Shown piece after piece: positions 14,894 to 22,748 of a DNA stretch of 24,285 bases. The translations under genes were made by a program, and so were the position numbers. The stretch comes from Frondihabitans sp. (GTDB lineage Bacteria > Actinomycetota > Actinomycetes > Actinomycetales > Microbacteriaceae). The notes beneath the pieces are model-generated. The model was not told where the DNA came from and made no database searches. It was given only the letters and a program-made list of their open reading frames with translations. Positions within the stretch are counted from its first letter, which is position 1. Each line of letters opens with the position of its first letter. The stretch lies in NCBI GenBank assembly GCA_025464735.1, contig JAODMX010000328.1, forward strand, positions 1 to 24,285, in the 5' to 3' direction.

Positions 14894-15789
14894 GGGCCGA
14901 CCGGCGTCAGCGCGCGGGCCAGAGCGACGGCTCCGACGACCGGCGGCTCCGTCAACAGGTGCACCGCGAGTCCCGGATGCGCGGCTCGGCAACTCTCGCG
15001 GAAAGCCTGCCAGAGGACCGGCTGGTTCACGATCATGCCGCCCGCCGCGACGATGTCAGAACCGGCCGCGCCCCGGCGGACCAACTGCGTGACGAGATGC
15101 GACAGGTGGTCGGCTGCGGCACGGATCCGGGCGGTCGCGAGGGCCGACCCCGCTTCCGCCGCAGAGAAGACCGCCTCGGCGCGCGGCGCCCAGTTGTCCA
15201 TGGTCGGCTCGTCGTTGACCCGCCGGGCGAGACGCTCGGCATCGGGGGCGTCGAAACCGCGGAGGAGAGTCGAGAGGAGCCCGTCGTCGGCCACCCCGTC
15301 GTCGTGAGCGCTCAGCGCGTCACGGACCGCCTCGCGCACGAGCCCCGCCGCTCCGCCTTCGTCGCCGATGACCCAGCCCCAGCCGCCCGCCGCCAGAAAG
15401 GCACCGGAGTCGCTCTCGCCGACGGCGATCGCCCCGGTGCCCGAGATGACGCCGACGCCCCGGTCGAGGCCGGCGGCGGGCACGAGGAGCGCCGCGTCGT
15501 TGACGGCTCGAGCGCGATAGCCGAGCGCGCCGAGCCGATCGGAGAACTTCCGAGCGATCTCCTCGGTATCGAGGCCCTGGGCGCCGAGAGCGAGCTGCGC
15601 GATCGTCCACTCGGCGGGCAGGACGCCTCGCAGGGCTGCGTCAACCCAGGCGGCGCCGGACGCGATGGGCTCTGCGTCCCAGTCCTCCGAAGGGACCGTC
15701 GTGTCGAGGAGAAACTCGCCCGAGAGGGTCTCGACCCGGATAGCGGACTTCGTTCCGCCGATGTCCATCCCGACGACCACATCGGTCAT
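14890..15789 (-). CDS. BadF/GlcNAc-kinase-like sugar kinase
   Basis: A 299-residue kinase of the actin-like ATPase superfamily, in the BadF/BadG and N-acetylglucosamine kinase branch. DIGGTKS at residues 9-15 is the phosphate-1 loop. N97-D98 carries the likely catalytic aspartate, SGTGAIAVG at 116-124 is phosphate-2, and GGWGWVIGDEGG at 135-146 is the branch's sugar and nucleotide loop, as in GlcNAc kinases. It probably phosphorylates an amino sugar or related hexose in the cytoplasm with ATP. The ATG at 15789 overlaps the SIS gene stop by four bases, and its own stop overlaps the next gene by four. With the SIS isomerase before it and GH9 after it, it fits an amino-sugar entry step; the substrate is inferred. 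Confidence 0.88.
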   Translation of the reverse strand: MTDVVVGMDIGGTKSAIRVETLSGEFLLDTTVPSEDWDAEPIASGAAWVDAALRGVLPAEWTIAQLALGAQGLDTEEIARKFSDRLGALGYRARAVNDAALLVPAAGLDRGVGVISGTGAIAVGESDSGAFLAAGGWGWVIGDEGGAAGLVREAVRDALSAHDDGVADDGLLSTLLRGFDAPDAERLARRVNDEPTMDNWAPRAEAVFSAAEAGSALATARIRAAADHLSHLVTQLVRRGAAGSDIVAAGGMIVNQPVLWQAFRESCRAAHPGLAVHLLTEPPVVGAVALARALTPVGP

Positions 15790-16820
15790 TGACCTGCGCC
15801 TCCCATCGGGCTGTTCTCGATCTTGGTGTCGGAGTTGGTGAAGACGAACTCCTCGATGTCGACGCCGGCCTGGTTGGCGACTTCCTCAACCAGAATCTGC
15901 ACGACGAGCGCCTCGAGGATGGCTCGCGGCGCCGCCGCGATCTGCGGCAGCCGAACGACCTGAAGTCGAAGACTCGGCGTGACGTCGGCCCCGGTGATCA
16001 GGATCACCTTGTGGCCCGCCTCGGAGAGCGTATCGGCCATCTCGAGTTCGCGACCGTCGCCGAAGAGCACGTGCACTCCGGATCCTGCGGACTCCATCGA
16101 GCCGTGGAGGTAGGTGCGGGTACTCATGGCCGTCGAGGGAAGTCGTGCCACCTCGCGGAAGAGCAGGGCACCCTCCTCGGCGGATCCGACCGCGGGGCCG
16201 GCCCCGACGAAGTCGGCGGACGATACTCCGGCGAAGGTCGACGCGAGGTCGGCGGCACGGAGACCGACCTCAGCCTCGACCTCGTGGAACCGGTCACCGA
16301 GGGCGAGCCAGTCGCTGCCAATTGCGCCGCCGTTCCAGGAGTCAGCGAGAAGGCCGAGCGCGGCGATGGTGGCCGTGAAGCCAACGGTCGACGCATAGCT
16401 GTCGGGGATGTTGCCGAGGCTGATCGCCCGGTCACCCACGACGTCGGCGATCGGCGACGGGGTGTTGTTGACCACGGCGAAGCGCTGCACAGGATTGAGG
16501 GTCTCGAGGACCGCGAGGGTCTCCGCGCTACGCCCGCTCTGTGAGACGCCGATGATCGGGTGGTCGGTCGTCGGGAACGGCAGCGGCAGGTCGCCGGAGC
16601 CGAGGCGCCAGGAGTGGATGCCCCGGCTGCGGAGGCCCCAGACCGGTGCTGCGACGGCGGCGAGGCTCGCACCGATGCCGACGAAGATCGGGCCGGGGCC
16701 TTGGAGGAGACCGGCCGCCTGACGCCCGCCGATCTCCTCGGTCAGCCGCTCGACGGCGCGCTGCAGGCTCTCGGCCTGCGTCGCACGCGCACTTTCGAAT
16801 GTGATGTAGTCGCTGATCAT
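15786..16820 (-). CDS. double-SIS-domain phosphosugar isomerase/deaminase-like protein
   Basis: A 344-residue cytoplasmic protein with two sugar isomerase (SIS) domains, as in AgaS-, FrlB- or GlmS-type isomerases. The first domain has VGIGASLAAVA (47-57) and the phosphosugar-binding serine loop GVSQSGRSAET (91-101, S93 and S95). The second spans about 180-330 with FVGAGPAVGSAEEGALLFREV. It lacks the GlmS glutaminase domain. It probably acts on an amino-sugar or ketosamine phosphate such as the product of the next kinase. The ATG at 16820 has AGGA eight bases upstream; longer frames overlap the preceding oxidoreductase. The gap to that gene is eight bases, and the downstream overlap with the kinase is ATGA. 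Confidence 0.88.
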   Translation of the reverse strand: MISDYITFESARATQAESLQRAVERLTEEIGGRQAAGLLQGPGPIFVGIGASLAAVAAPVWGLRSRGIHSWRLGSGDLPLPFPTTDHPIIGVSQSGRSAETLAVLETLNPVQRFAVVNNTPSPIADVVGDRAISLGNIPDSYASTVGFTATIAALGLLADSWNGGAIGSDWLALGDRFHEVEAEVGLRAADLASTFAGVSSADFVGAGPAVGSAEEGALLFREVARLPSTAMSTRTYLHGSMESAGSGVHVLFGDGRELEMADTLSEAGHKVILITGADVTPSLRLQVVRLPQIAAAPRAILEALVVQILVEEVANQAGVDIEEFVFTNSDTKIENSPMGGAGQ

Positions 16821-16828
16821 GGTGGTTC

Positions 16829-17965
16829 CTAGCGGGTCGGGGTCACCGGGGCGAGCCCGGTGCCGAGAGTGGTTCGTGTGGGATCCCAGGTCTTGTCGAC
16901 CGGTTGCACGTCGTCGACGTGTGTCGTGAGGGGAACGGGAAGACCCGAAGCCGCCGACTCCTCGACAGCCGCCATGGCTTCGAGCACGTGGAGGGCGAGA
17001 GCGCCCGAGGCGCGGGCGCTGCGGCCCGTGCGGAGGGCTCTGGCCATCTCCAACACGCCGACACCGCGCTGGCGCGGAATACCGGGAGCTTCGTAAGCAG
17101 TCCACTCGGCGTCCCGTGCCTCGCTGGTCAGGATCCGGGTGTCTCCGTCGAATCCGCTGACCGGCACTTCCATCGTCCCGGCCGAGCCCGTGATCTCGAA
17201 GAGTTGTCTGCGGACCGGTGAGTCGAAGCTGAAAACGGATGTCCCGACGACGCCGGAGCGGAACCGGGTGAGGACGCTCAGGTGGGTGAAGATCTCGACC
17301 GGGAAGGTCTGGCCGGCGTCCGGCCCGGATCCGACCACGCGCTCATCGCGGGGTCGGGAGCCGAGTGCCTCCACTGTTTCGATCTCGCCGATCAGTTGCA
17401 CCATCGTGGTGAAGTAGTACGGGCCGATGTCGAAGAGGGGACCTGCGCCGCGCGCAAAGAGGAACTGCGGCCGCGGATGCCAGGCGTCTGGGCCCGGGCC
17501 TTGCATCAGAGTGAGCACCGTCTGGGGGGTTCCGATGGCGCCCTCCGCCAGGAGCCGGTGACTGTTCTGGATTCCCTCGCCGAGGATCGTGTCGGGAGCG
17601 TTGCCGACGACGAGACCGCGCTCGTCGGCCGCCGTCAGGACTGCGCGAGCGTCATCGAGGGAGAGCGCGATCGGCTTCTCGCTCCACACGTGTTTGCCAG
17701 AGGCCAGAGCGCGAAGGGCGATCTCCGCGTGGGTCGCGGGAAGGGTGAGGTTGACGACGATCTCGATGTCGTCCCGGGCCAGCAGAGCCTCGACCGACGG
17801 GGCGACCTCCACCCCGTAGTTGGTGGCCTGGCTGCTCGCGCGTCCGAGGTCGATGTCCGTGATCGCGCGGACGATGAGGTCGGGGTAGCTGGTCAGGCTG
17901 GTGAGGTACTCGTCCGAGATGTTGCCGGCGCCGACGACGCCAATCCCGACCGGGCCGGCGCTCAC
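16829..17965 (-). CDS. Gfo/Idh/MocA-family NAD(P)-dependent oxidoreductase (first in this window)
   Basis: A 378-residue sugar or sugar-derivative dehydrogenase. The N-terminal Rossmann motif is GVVGAGNIS (9-17), and the family's catalytic loop E96-K97-P98 is intact. The C-terminal alpha/beta domain carries the FDIGPYYFTTMVQL segment, whose D and tyrosines correspond to the usual D-x-x-x-H/Y active-site region. Members oxidise or reduce a hydroxyl, often at C3 of a glycoside. The GTG start at 17965 overlaps the stop of the TIM-barrel gene by four bases (GTGA). A second, divergent family member lies at 20729-21766, so the pair could perform opposite redox steps in one pathway. Confidence 0.92.
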   Translation of the reverse strand: MSAGPVGIGVVGAGNISDEYLTSLTSYPDLIVRAITDIDLGRASSQATNYGVEVAPSVEALLARDDIEIVVNLTLPATHAEIALRALASGKHVWSEKPIALSLDDARAVLTAADERGLVVGNAPDTILGEGIQNSHRLLAEGAIGTPQTVLTLMQGPGPDAWHPRPQFLFARGAGPLFDIGPYYFTTMVQLIGEIETVEALGSRPRDERVVGSGPDAGQTFPVEIFTHLSVLTRFRSGVVGTSVFSFDSPVRRQLFEITGSAGTMEVPVSGFDGDTRILTSEARDAEWTAYEAPGIPRQRGVGVLEMARALRTGRSARASGALALHVLEAMAAVEESAASGLPVPLTTHVDDVQPVDKTWDPTRTTLGTGLAPVTPTR

Positions 17966-18714
17966 GCGAGCACCTCGGCCGCGAAGAAGTCGGCGTTCTG
18001 GGCGAGTAGCGGGAAGACGTCACCCTCGTGGACGACCACCTCGACAACGGGCATCTCGAGGAAGCCTCGGGCCAGCTGGAGGATTTCGCCCTGGCGGCCG
18101 GTGACCGGGACGCCGAGGATCGGACGCAGCGCATCCTGCTCTGGTTGATTGCGGACGTGCAAGTAGCGGATGCGATCCGCATGCCGCGACAGCAGGTCGA
18201 AGACGTCGGCGCCGCCGACGCTGGCCCAGTAGGTGTCGAGCTCGAGGACAACGCTCGGATCGAGCAGTTCGACGAGGATCTCCCACACGGCACGACCCTC
18301 GACCTTCTGCGAGAACTCGAAGTCGTGGTTGTGGTAGCCGAGCCTGATTCCTCGAGCGGCAACCGTGGGGACCAGCGCGTTGATCGCGCCAGCGAGCGCG
18401 CTGACGCCGCTCCGGTCGGCGATGGAGGCGGGCGGGACCATCGGAACGATGACGGTGGAGAGGCCGAGCCGTTCGGCCGCGTCGAGGACGGCGTCGGAGT
18501 CGAGTTCGGTGATCTTGGCATGGGCGCTCGTGGCCTGAAGTCCGGCGTTCTGGATCGCGTCGGCGAGAGCCTCGGTGTCGGAGAGGATGTCGTAGGGCTC
18601 GACGTGGGTGAAGCCGAGATCGGTCAGCCGCTCGAGCGTCTGTGGGAGTTCGTCGGCGCCGATCGAGTCGCGCACGCTGTAGAGCTGGACGCCGAGCGGG
18701 GATGCGGTGCTCAT
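17962..18714 (-). CDS. TIM-barrel sugar isomerase/epimerase-like protein (AP endonuclease 2 fold), copy 1
   Basis: A 250-residue protein of the xylose-isomerase-like TIM barrel superfamily. LGVQLYSVRD (7-16) is the first strand, GYHNHDFEF (126-134) and LELDTYW (157-163) provide histidine, E158 and D160 at the metal site, LHVRN (185-189) another histidine and E230 the last glutamate. Members isomerise or epimerise keto-sugars, and some cleave or hydrate 3-keto-glycosides. The usual H-x-K-D after strand six is H-x-R-N here, unlike copy 2 at 22745-23554. Both ends overlap neighbours by four bases: ATGA with the amine oxidase and GTGA with the oxidoreductase. Confidence 0.88.
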   Translation of the reverse strand: MSTASPLGVQLYSVRDSIGADELPQTLERLTDLGFTHVEPYDILSDTEALADAIQNAGLQATSAHAKITELDSDAVLDAAERLGLSTVIVPMVPPASIADRSGVSALAGAINALVPTVAARGIRLGYHNHDFEFSQKVEGRAVWEILVELLDPSVVLELDTYWASVGGADVFDLLSRHADRIRYLHVRNQPEQDALRPILGVPVTGRQGEILQLARGFLEMPVVEVVVHEGDVFPLLAQNADFFAAEVLA

Positions 18715-20732
18715 GCGTGCTCCTCGCTGTGGTGGTCGTGATGGTCATGCCCGTGGGGCTCGTGCTCCACCGGCGCGTGCGCGTGCCCGTGGTGGCCCGG
18801 CGCGCAGTGGTCTCCCGTCGTCTCCGGGATGTCGAGGGTCGGGTTCCGCCCGAAGAAGCCGTGCGGCTTCATCACGAAGCCGGTCGAGTCGACGGGCATG
18901 ATCGGCCAGTCTTCGAGCCGCGGGAAGTGCGTCAGGCCGAAGGTGTGCCAGAGGACGATGTCGGTGTCGTCGACCGGGCGGTCGGCTGCGGTCCAGGTCG
19001 GCAGGCCCGCTCCCCCGTGGTGCATGTTGACGAAGTCTCCGGCCGGGTAGTTCTCGGTCGGGTCGTAGGGCGTGACCCAGAGGTGCTTGGTCGAGAAGGT
19101 GGCCCGCCTGTGGATGTCCGACTCCGCGTCCGCTATGAGAAGCGGCTTGCCCTCCGGAAAGAGGACGTAGCCGGTCGAGCCGCCGAGGCGATTCTTGACG
19201 GACGGGTTCGACACGAGCCAGACCCGGTTCTTCGCATTGTCGGCGACGCGCTGCGCATCCTTCTCGCTCGTCAGGCGCGTGACCGCCTGGGTGAATCCGG
19301 TCCCGGTCGGATTCGACGGCCCGCGCGGCACGAACGCCGCCTCGAGCTCGTCGACCGCGTTGCCCGTGCCGTCGATCATGGTGTCGAGCCGCGCGCTGAA
19401 GAGGTGCTGGTGGTACGGCGCACCGAGGCCCGGCGCGAGCTCGGAGGCGAACGGGTAGCCCTCGCCCGGATAGGCGGAGGTGAAGACGACACCGGTCGCC
19501 TTGACCTCGAGCTGAATCGTGCCGTCGAGGAAGAAGTACCAGTAGAAGCCGTAGTCGTAGTTGCCGACGGTGACAAAGAACGAGACCACGAGGCGGCGGT
19601 TGCGACGCGAGTCGCTGGAGCCGTTCCAGTTGTCGAAGTGCTTCCACAGGATCCCGGCGTCCTCCTCGTGGATGCAGATGGCCTGCGGTACGACGCGAGC
19701 GTGGCCACGGGCGTCCGCCATGACGGCGTCGAGGTAGGTGATGTCGCCGACGCAGTCGCAGCCGAGCTCGAGCGAGTTGGCGAAGCCGCCGAGCAGGTAC
19801 TCGCCGCCGTCGAAGAAGTTCTGGAACCAGCGCTGCGGCGCCGGGTCGCCGTAGGGCACCATCATCTCGGCGATGGAGGCGCGGTAGAGGATCGGCCGGG
19901 GGGTGCCCCGGTCTTCGAGCGACACGTTGTGGAAGACGAGCCCTTCGCGCTGGTCGAACGAGACCTGCATCGACCAGCCGAGCCAGTCGAGCACGCCGTT
20001 CTCGTCGATCGTGAAGCTCGGCCCCTCGGGCTGCGTGATCTCGATCGGCTTGATGCCCTGGCGCGGGGGCTCGGCGACCCAGGCCGGGTCGTGGAAGTTG
20101 CCGTCCTCCTGGGGAACGGGCAGGTCGACGTAGTCGATCACGTCGAGCACCTCGCGGGTGACGACGTCGACCATGGCTGTCACGCCGTCGACCGGATGCG
20201 CCCAGCCGAGGTCGTTCGGGGTCTTCTGCACGAACGTGAAGCAGCGCTGGATCCGACGCCCGCGTTCGTCGTCGGCCAGCACCCCCGCGGAGAGCGGGTT
20301 TACGCGGAGCTGCGAGAGGTCAGTCAGGCCGCGCTTCGCCATCGCGGCAACCCAGCGCGGGTCCTGGTGCACGATCTCCTCGACGAGCGGGAACTCCTCG
20401 AGAACGATCGGCACCTGCCCGTCGACGAGGGGGTCGAGCACCGTGACGGAGACGATGCTGCCCTCCGAGGGGGCGACGACGAGGTCTCGGGAGGTGCCCT
20501 CTCCGAGATCGACCGTCATGACCCGGATCCTTCGGGGTGCCGTCTCGCCGCGGAGGAGTTCGCGCTTGTCCTGCTCCAGGAGGCCGAGATACGAGACGTG
20601 CGTCGTCGGCCCGAGGAGGCCCTCGGCGCTCAGGATCTCGTGGACGCGTTCGATCTCGGCTGCGGTCGGCGACGCGAGAGCCGGAGCGAGCGAGGTGGCG
20701 AGAGTGGTCGCGGCGGTCTGTTCGAGGGTCAC
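18711..20732 (-). CDS. copper-containing primary amine oxidase (TPQ) with His-rich tail
   Basis: A 673-residue quinoprotein that oxidises primary amines to aldehydes with release of ammonia and hydrogen peroxide. Y392 in N-Y-D-Y is the tyrosine converted to topaquinone. Copper ligands are H441, H443 and H602, and D308 is the catalytic base. Each is offset by exactly ten from the numbers I recall for Arthrobacter globiformis phenylethylamine oxidase (382, 431, 433, 592, 298), so the core is ungapped. There is no signal peptide, so it should be cytoplasmic. The last 34 residues hold 13 histidines, an extension past the usual end. The GTG at 20732 overlaps the upstream oxidoreductase by four bases; a longer frame to 21632 is antisense-like noise over that gene. 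An arylalkylamine is the likely substrate class. Confidence 0.95.
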   Translation of the reverse strand: MTLEQTAATTLATSLAPALASPTAAEIERVHEILSAEGLLGPTTHVSYLGLLEQDKRELLRGETAPRRIRVMTVDLGEGTSRDLVVAPSEGSIVSVTVLDPLVDGQVPIVLEEFPLVEEIVHQDPRWVAAMAKRGLTDLSQLRVNPLSAGVLADDERGRRIQRCFTFVQKTPNDLGWAHPVDGVTAMVDVVTREVLDVIDYVDLPVPQEDGNFHDPAWVAEPPRQGIKPIEITQPEGPSFTIDENGVLDWLGWSMQVSFDQREGLVFHNVSLEDRGTPRPILYRASIAEMMVPYGDPAPQRWFQNFFDGGEYLLGGFANSLELGCDCVGDITYLDAVMADARGHARVVPQAICIHEEDAGILWKHFDNWNGSSDSRRNRRLVVSFFVTVGNYDYGFYWYFFLDGTIQLEVKATGVVFTSAYPGEGYPFASELAPGLGAPYHQHLFSARLDTMIDGTGNAVDELEAAFVPRGPSNPTGTGFTQAVTRLTSEKDAQRVADNAKNRVWLVSNPSVKNRLGGSTGYVLFPEGKPLLIADAESDIHRRATFSTKHLWVTPYDPTENYPAGDFVNMHHGGAGLPTWTAADRPVDDTDIVLWHTFGLTHFPRLEDWPIMPVDSTGFVMKPHGFFGRNPTLDIPETTGDHCAPGHHGHAHAPVEHEPHGHDHHDHHSEEHA

Positions 20733-21766
20733 GAGAGCACCACGTCTTCCCAGACGCCGGTCTTCATGGACCGGTAGCAGGCGTCGAGGATCACGTTGAC
20801 GACGTGGCCGTCCTCGAAGGTTTCCATGGGCGCGATTCCTTTCTCGAAGCACTCGACGAAGTGCCTCATCTCCTGGCTGAAGCCGTAGGCGCGCGCCTCC
20901 TCGGGGACGGGGTAGACCCACCCCGTGTCGGCGTCGGACTTCTCGACGAGGTAGCCGGCCGGGTTCTCGATGAAGCCCCAGACCGGGGTCGACGAGGTGT
21001 CGGTCACGAGGCGGCCGGCGCTGCCGACGATCTCGTGGCGGAGCTGCATGCCGCCCTTCTCGATCCACGACGACTCGACCGTGGCGAGCTGGCCGCCCGC
21101 GAACTGCAGCAGGGCGATTGCTGTGTCCTCTCCCGTGGTCTTGTCGGAGTGCGCCAGGGTGGCGCCCCAGGCGAAGACCTTGGTGACGAGGTTGTCTTTG
21201 CCGAAGAAGTGACGAGCCGACTCGACGGTGTGGCAGCCCATGTCGAGCAGGGCGCCGCCGCCGGCGGTCTCGGCATCCCAGAAGTGCGCGGCGTGCGGCC
21301 CCGAGTGCGCCTCGCGGGCTCGCATCGTGAGCACGTCGCCGATCGCCCCGGCAGCCACCATCTGGTGCGCCTTCGCGATGTTCGGCGAGAACACCGAGCT
21401 CTCGGCGTAGCCGTGCCACACGTTCGCCTCGGTGACGGCCTTCAGGATCTCTGCCGCCTCGGCTCCGGTCCGCGCAAGCGGCTTCGTGCAGACGATGCCC
21501 TTGCCGGCCTTCGCCGCGATCCGGACCGCCGCGAGGTGCGCCTCGTTGGGCAGCGAGATCACGACGAGGTCGACCTCGGGATCGTTGCAGAGTGCCTCGA
21601 GGTCGTCGTACTGCCGGGCGATCGGCCCCCACTTCTCGGCGAAGTCCCTCGCACGACCGAGGTCGCGGGAGAAGTTCGCGGTTATCGTTGCCGTGCGCAC
21701 GTCGGTGAGGGCGTCCGCGTAGGTGTCGGCGATGAAGCCGGAACCGATCATGCCGATGCGTGTCAC
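20729..21766 (-). CDS. Gfo/Idh/MocA-family NAD(P)-dependent oxidoreductase (second in this window)
   Basis: A 345-residue sugar dehydrogenase-like protein. IGMIGSGFIA (4-13) is the Rossmann dinucleotide motif, and TKPLAR (94-99) stands where most members have EKP, with the lysine kept. GGGALLDMGCHTVE carries the D-x-x-x-H active-site residues. It differs strongly from the family member at 16829-17965, so they are not a recent duplication. The GTG at 21766 lies one base after the stop of the epimerase-like gene and gives the Rossmann motif its normal position; a longer frame from 21886 adds unrelated sequence. Its stop overlaps the amine oxidase start (GTGA). With ThuA and TIM-barrel genes nearby, a 3-keto-glycoside step is plausible. 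Confidence 0.92.
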   Translation of the reverse strand: MTRIGMIGSGFIADTYADALTDVRTATITANFSRDLGRARDFAEKWGPIARQYDDLEALCNDPEVDLVVISLPNEAHLAAVRIAAKAGKGIVCTKPLARTGAEAAEILKAVTEANVWHGYAESSVFSPNIAKAHQMVAAGAIGDVLTMRAREAHSGPHAAHFWDAETAGGGALLDMGCHTVESARHFFGKDNLVTKVFAWGATLAHSDKTTGEDTAIALLQFAGGQLATVESSWIEKGGMQLRHEIVGSAGRLVTDTSSTPVWGFIENPAGYLVEKSDADTGWVYPVPEEARAYGFSQEMRHFVECFEKGIAPMETFEDGHVVNVILDACYRSMKTGVWEDVVLS

Positions 21767-21767
21767 G

Positions 21768-22748
21768 TCAGTCCTTCTCGATGAGGCGGTCGAAGGCGGC
21801 GGAGAGCGTCTCGTCGATCTGCTGACGAGACTCGTCGGCCTCGAAGTACTCGACGGCCTCGCGCAGGCCCTGGGAGAGGGAGACACGGGGCGCGAAGTCG
21901 GGAACGAGTCGCTTCAGCTTGGTCGTGTCGAACAGCATCGAGTGGCGGAAGTCCTCCTGGAGGACCTCACCCCAGCCCGGGATCTCGGTCGCGATCGACT
22001 CGCTCGACCGGTGCACCAGCTTCGGGTCGCGCACCCCCGCGGCGGCGGCCAGCTCCAGGTGGATCTGATCCCACGTCGTGATGTCGCCGCTGACCACGTT
22101 GACGCTCTCGCCGACGGCGTGCTGGTCGCCGAGCAGGGGCACGAATGCCCGAGCGAAGTCGCTGGAGTGCGTGAGGCTCCAGAGCGAGGTGCCGTCGCCG
22201 TGCACGATCACTCCACGACCGGAGCGCAGCCGGTCGACTGCAGTCCAGCCCGACAGAACGGGGAGGACGGTCTCGTCGTAGGTGTGGAACGGCCGCACGA
22301 TCGTGAGCGGCAGTCCCTCCTCCCGGTACGCGACCTCGAGGAGGTCCTCGCACTCGATCTTCTCGCGGGCGTACTGGAACACCGGCTGCTTCCGCGGCGA
22401 CGACTCGGTGATCGGCAGCTGCGGCACGGGGCGACCGAAGACGGAGCAGGTGCTGATGAAGACGTACTGACCCGTGATCTCACGGAACAGGGCCGCGTGA
22501 CCATCGAGATCCTTCGGGGAGAAGCCGATCCAGTTGACGACCGCGTCGTACCGCTGGCCCTTCGTGATGCGCTCGAGCTCGGACACCTGACGGACATCGC
22601 CCCGAACCTGCGTGACTTCTTCCGGGATGCTCCGCGTGGGTTCGTTCCTGGTGACGATCGTGAGGTCGATCCCTTGACGGACGGCCTCGCGGGCCGCGGC
22701 GGAGCCGATCATGCCGGCTCCGCCGAGGAAGAGGACTCTGGTGCTCAT
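21768..22748 (-). CDS. NAD-dependent epimerase/dehydratase-family protein (extended SDR)
   Basis: A 326-residue extended short-chain dehydrogenase-like protein. FLGGAGMIGSAAAR (7-20) is the GGxGxxG nucleotide motif. S99 or S102 in FISTCSVFG and Y126-x3-K130 in YAREK form the catalytic triad. The SLWSLTHSSDFARAFVPLLGD segment is typical of the NAD-epimerase and CSP41-like groups. It probably epimerises or reduces a sugar or nucleotide sugar. The ATG at 22748 overlaps the upstream TIM-barrel gene by four bases (ATGA); the longer frame from 22886 lies inside that gene. The substrate is not evident. Confidence 0.88.
   Translation of the reverse strand: MSTRVLFLGGAGMIGSAAAREAVRQGIDLTIVTRNEPTRSIPEEVTQVRGDVRQVSELERITKGQRYDAVVNWIGFSPKDLDGHAALFREITGQYVFISTCSVFGRPVPQLPITESSPRKQPVFQYAREKIECEDLLEVAYREEGLPLTIVRPFHTYDETVLPVLSGWTAVDRLRSGRGVIVHGDGTSLWSLTHSSDFARAFVPLLGDQHAVGESVNVVSGDITTWDQIHLELAAAAGVRDPKLVHRSSESIATEIPGWGEVLQEDFRHSMLFDTTKLKRLVPDFAPRVSLSQGLREAVEYFEADESRQQIDETLSAAFDRLIEKD

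Noticed and set aside
18642..20777. 711-codon open frame on the plus strand across the amine oxidase
   Set aside because: It is antisense to a gene with every catalytic residue in place. Its translation is rich in Arg, Val, Asp and Glu without any family motif, as expected of the reverse strand of high-GC coding DNA.
20733..21632. N-terminal extension of the amine oxidase to a 973-residue protein
   Set aside because: The added part is the wrong frame of the Gfo/Idh gene. The GTG at 20732 gives the GTGA overlap used elsewhere and the expected length.
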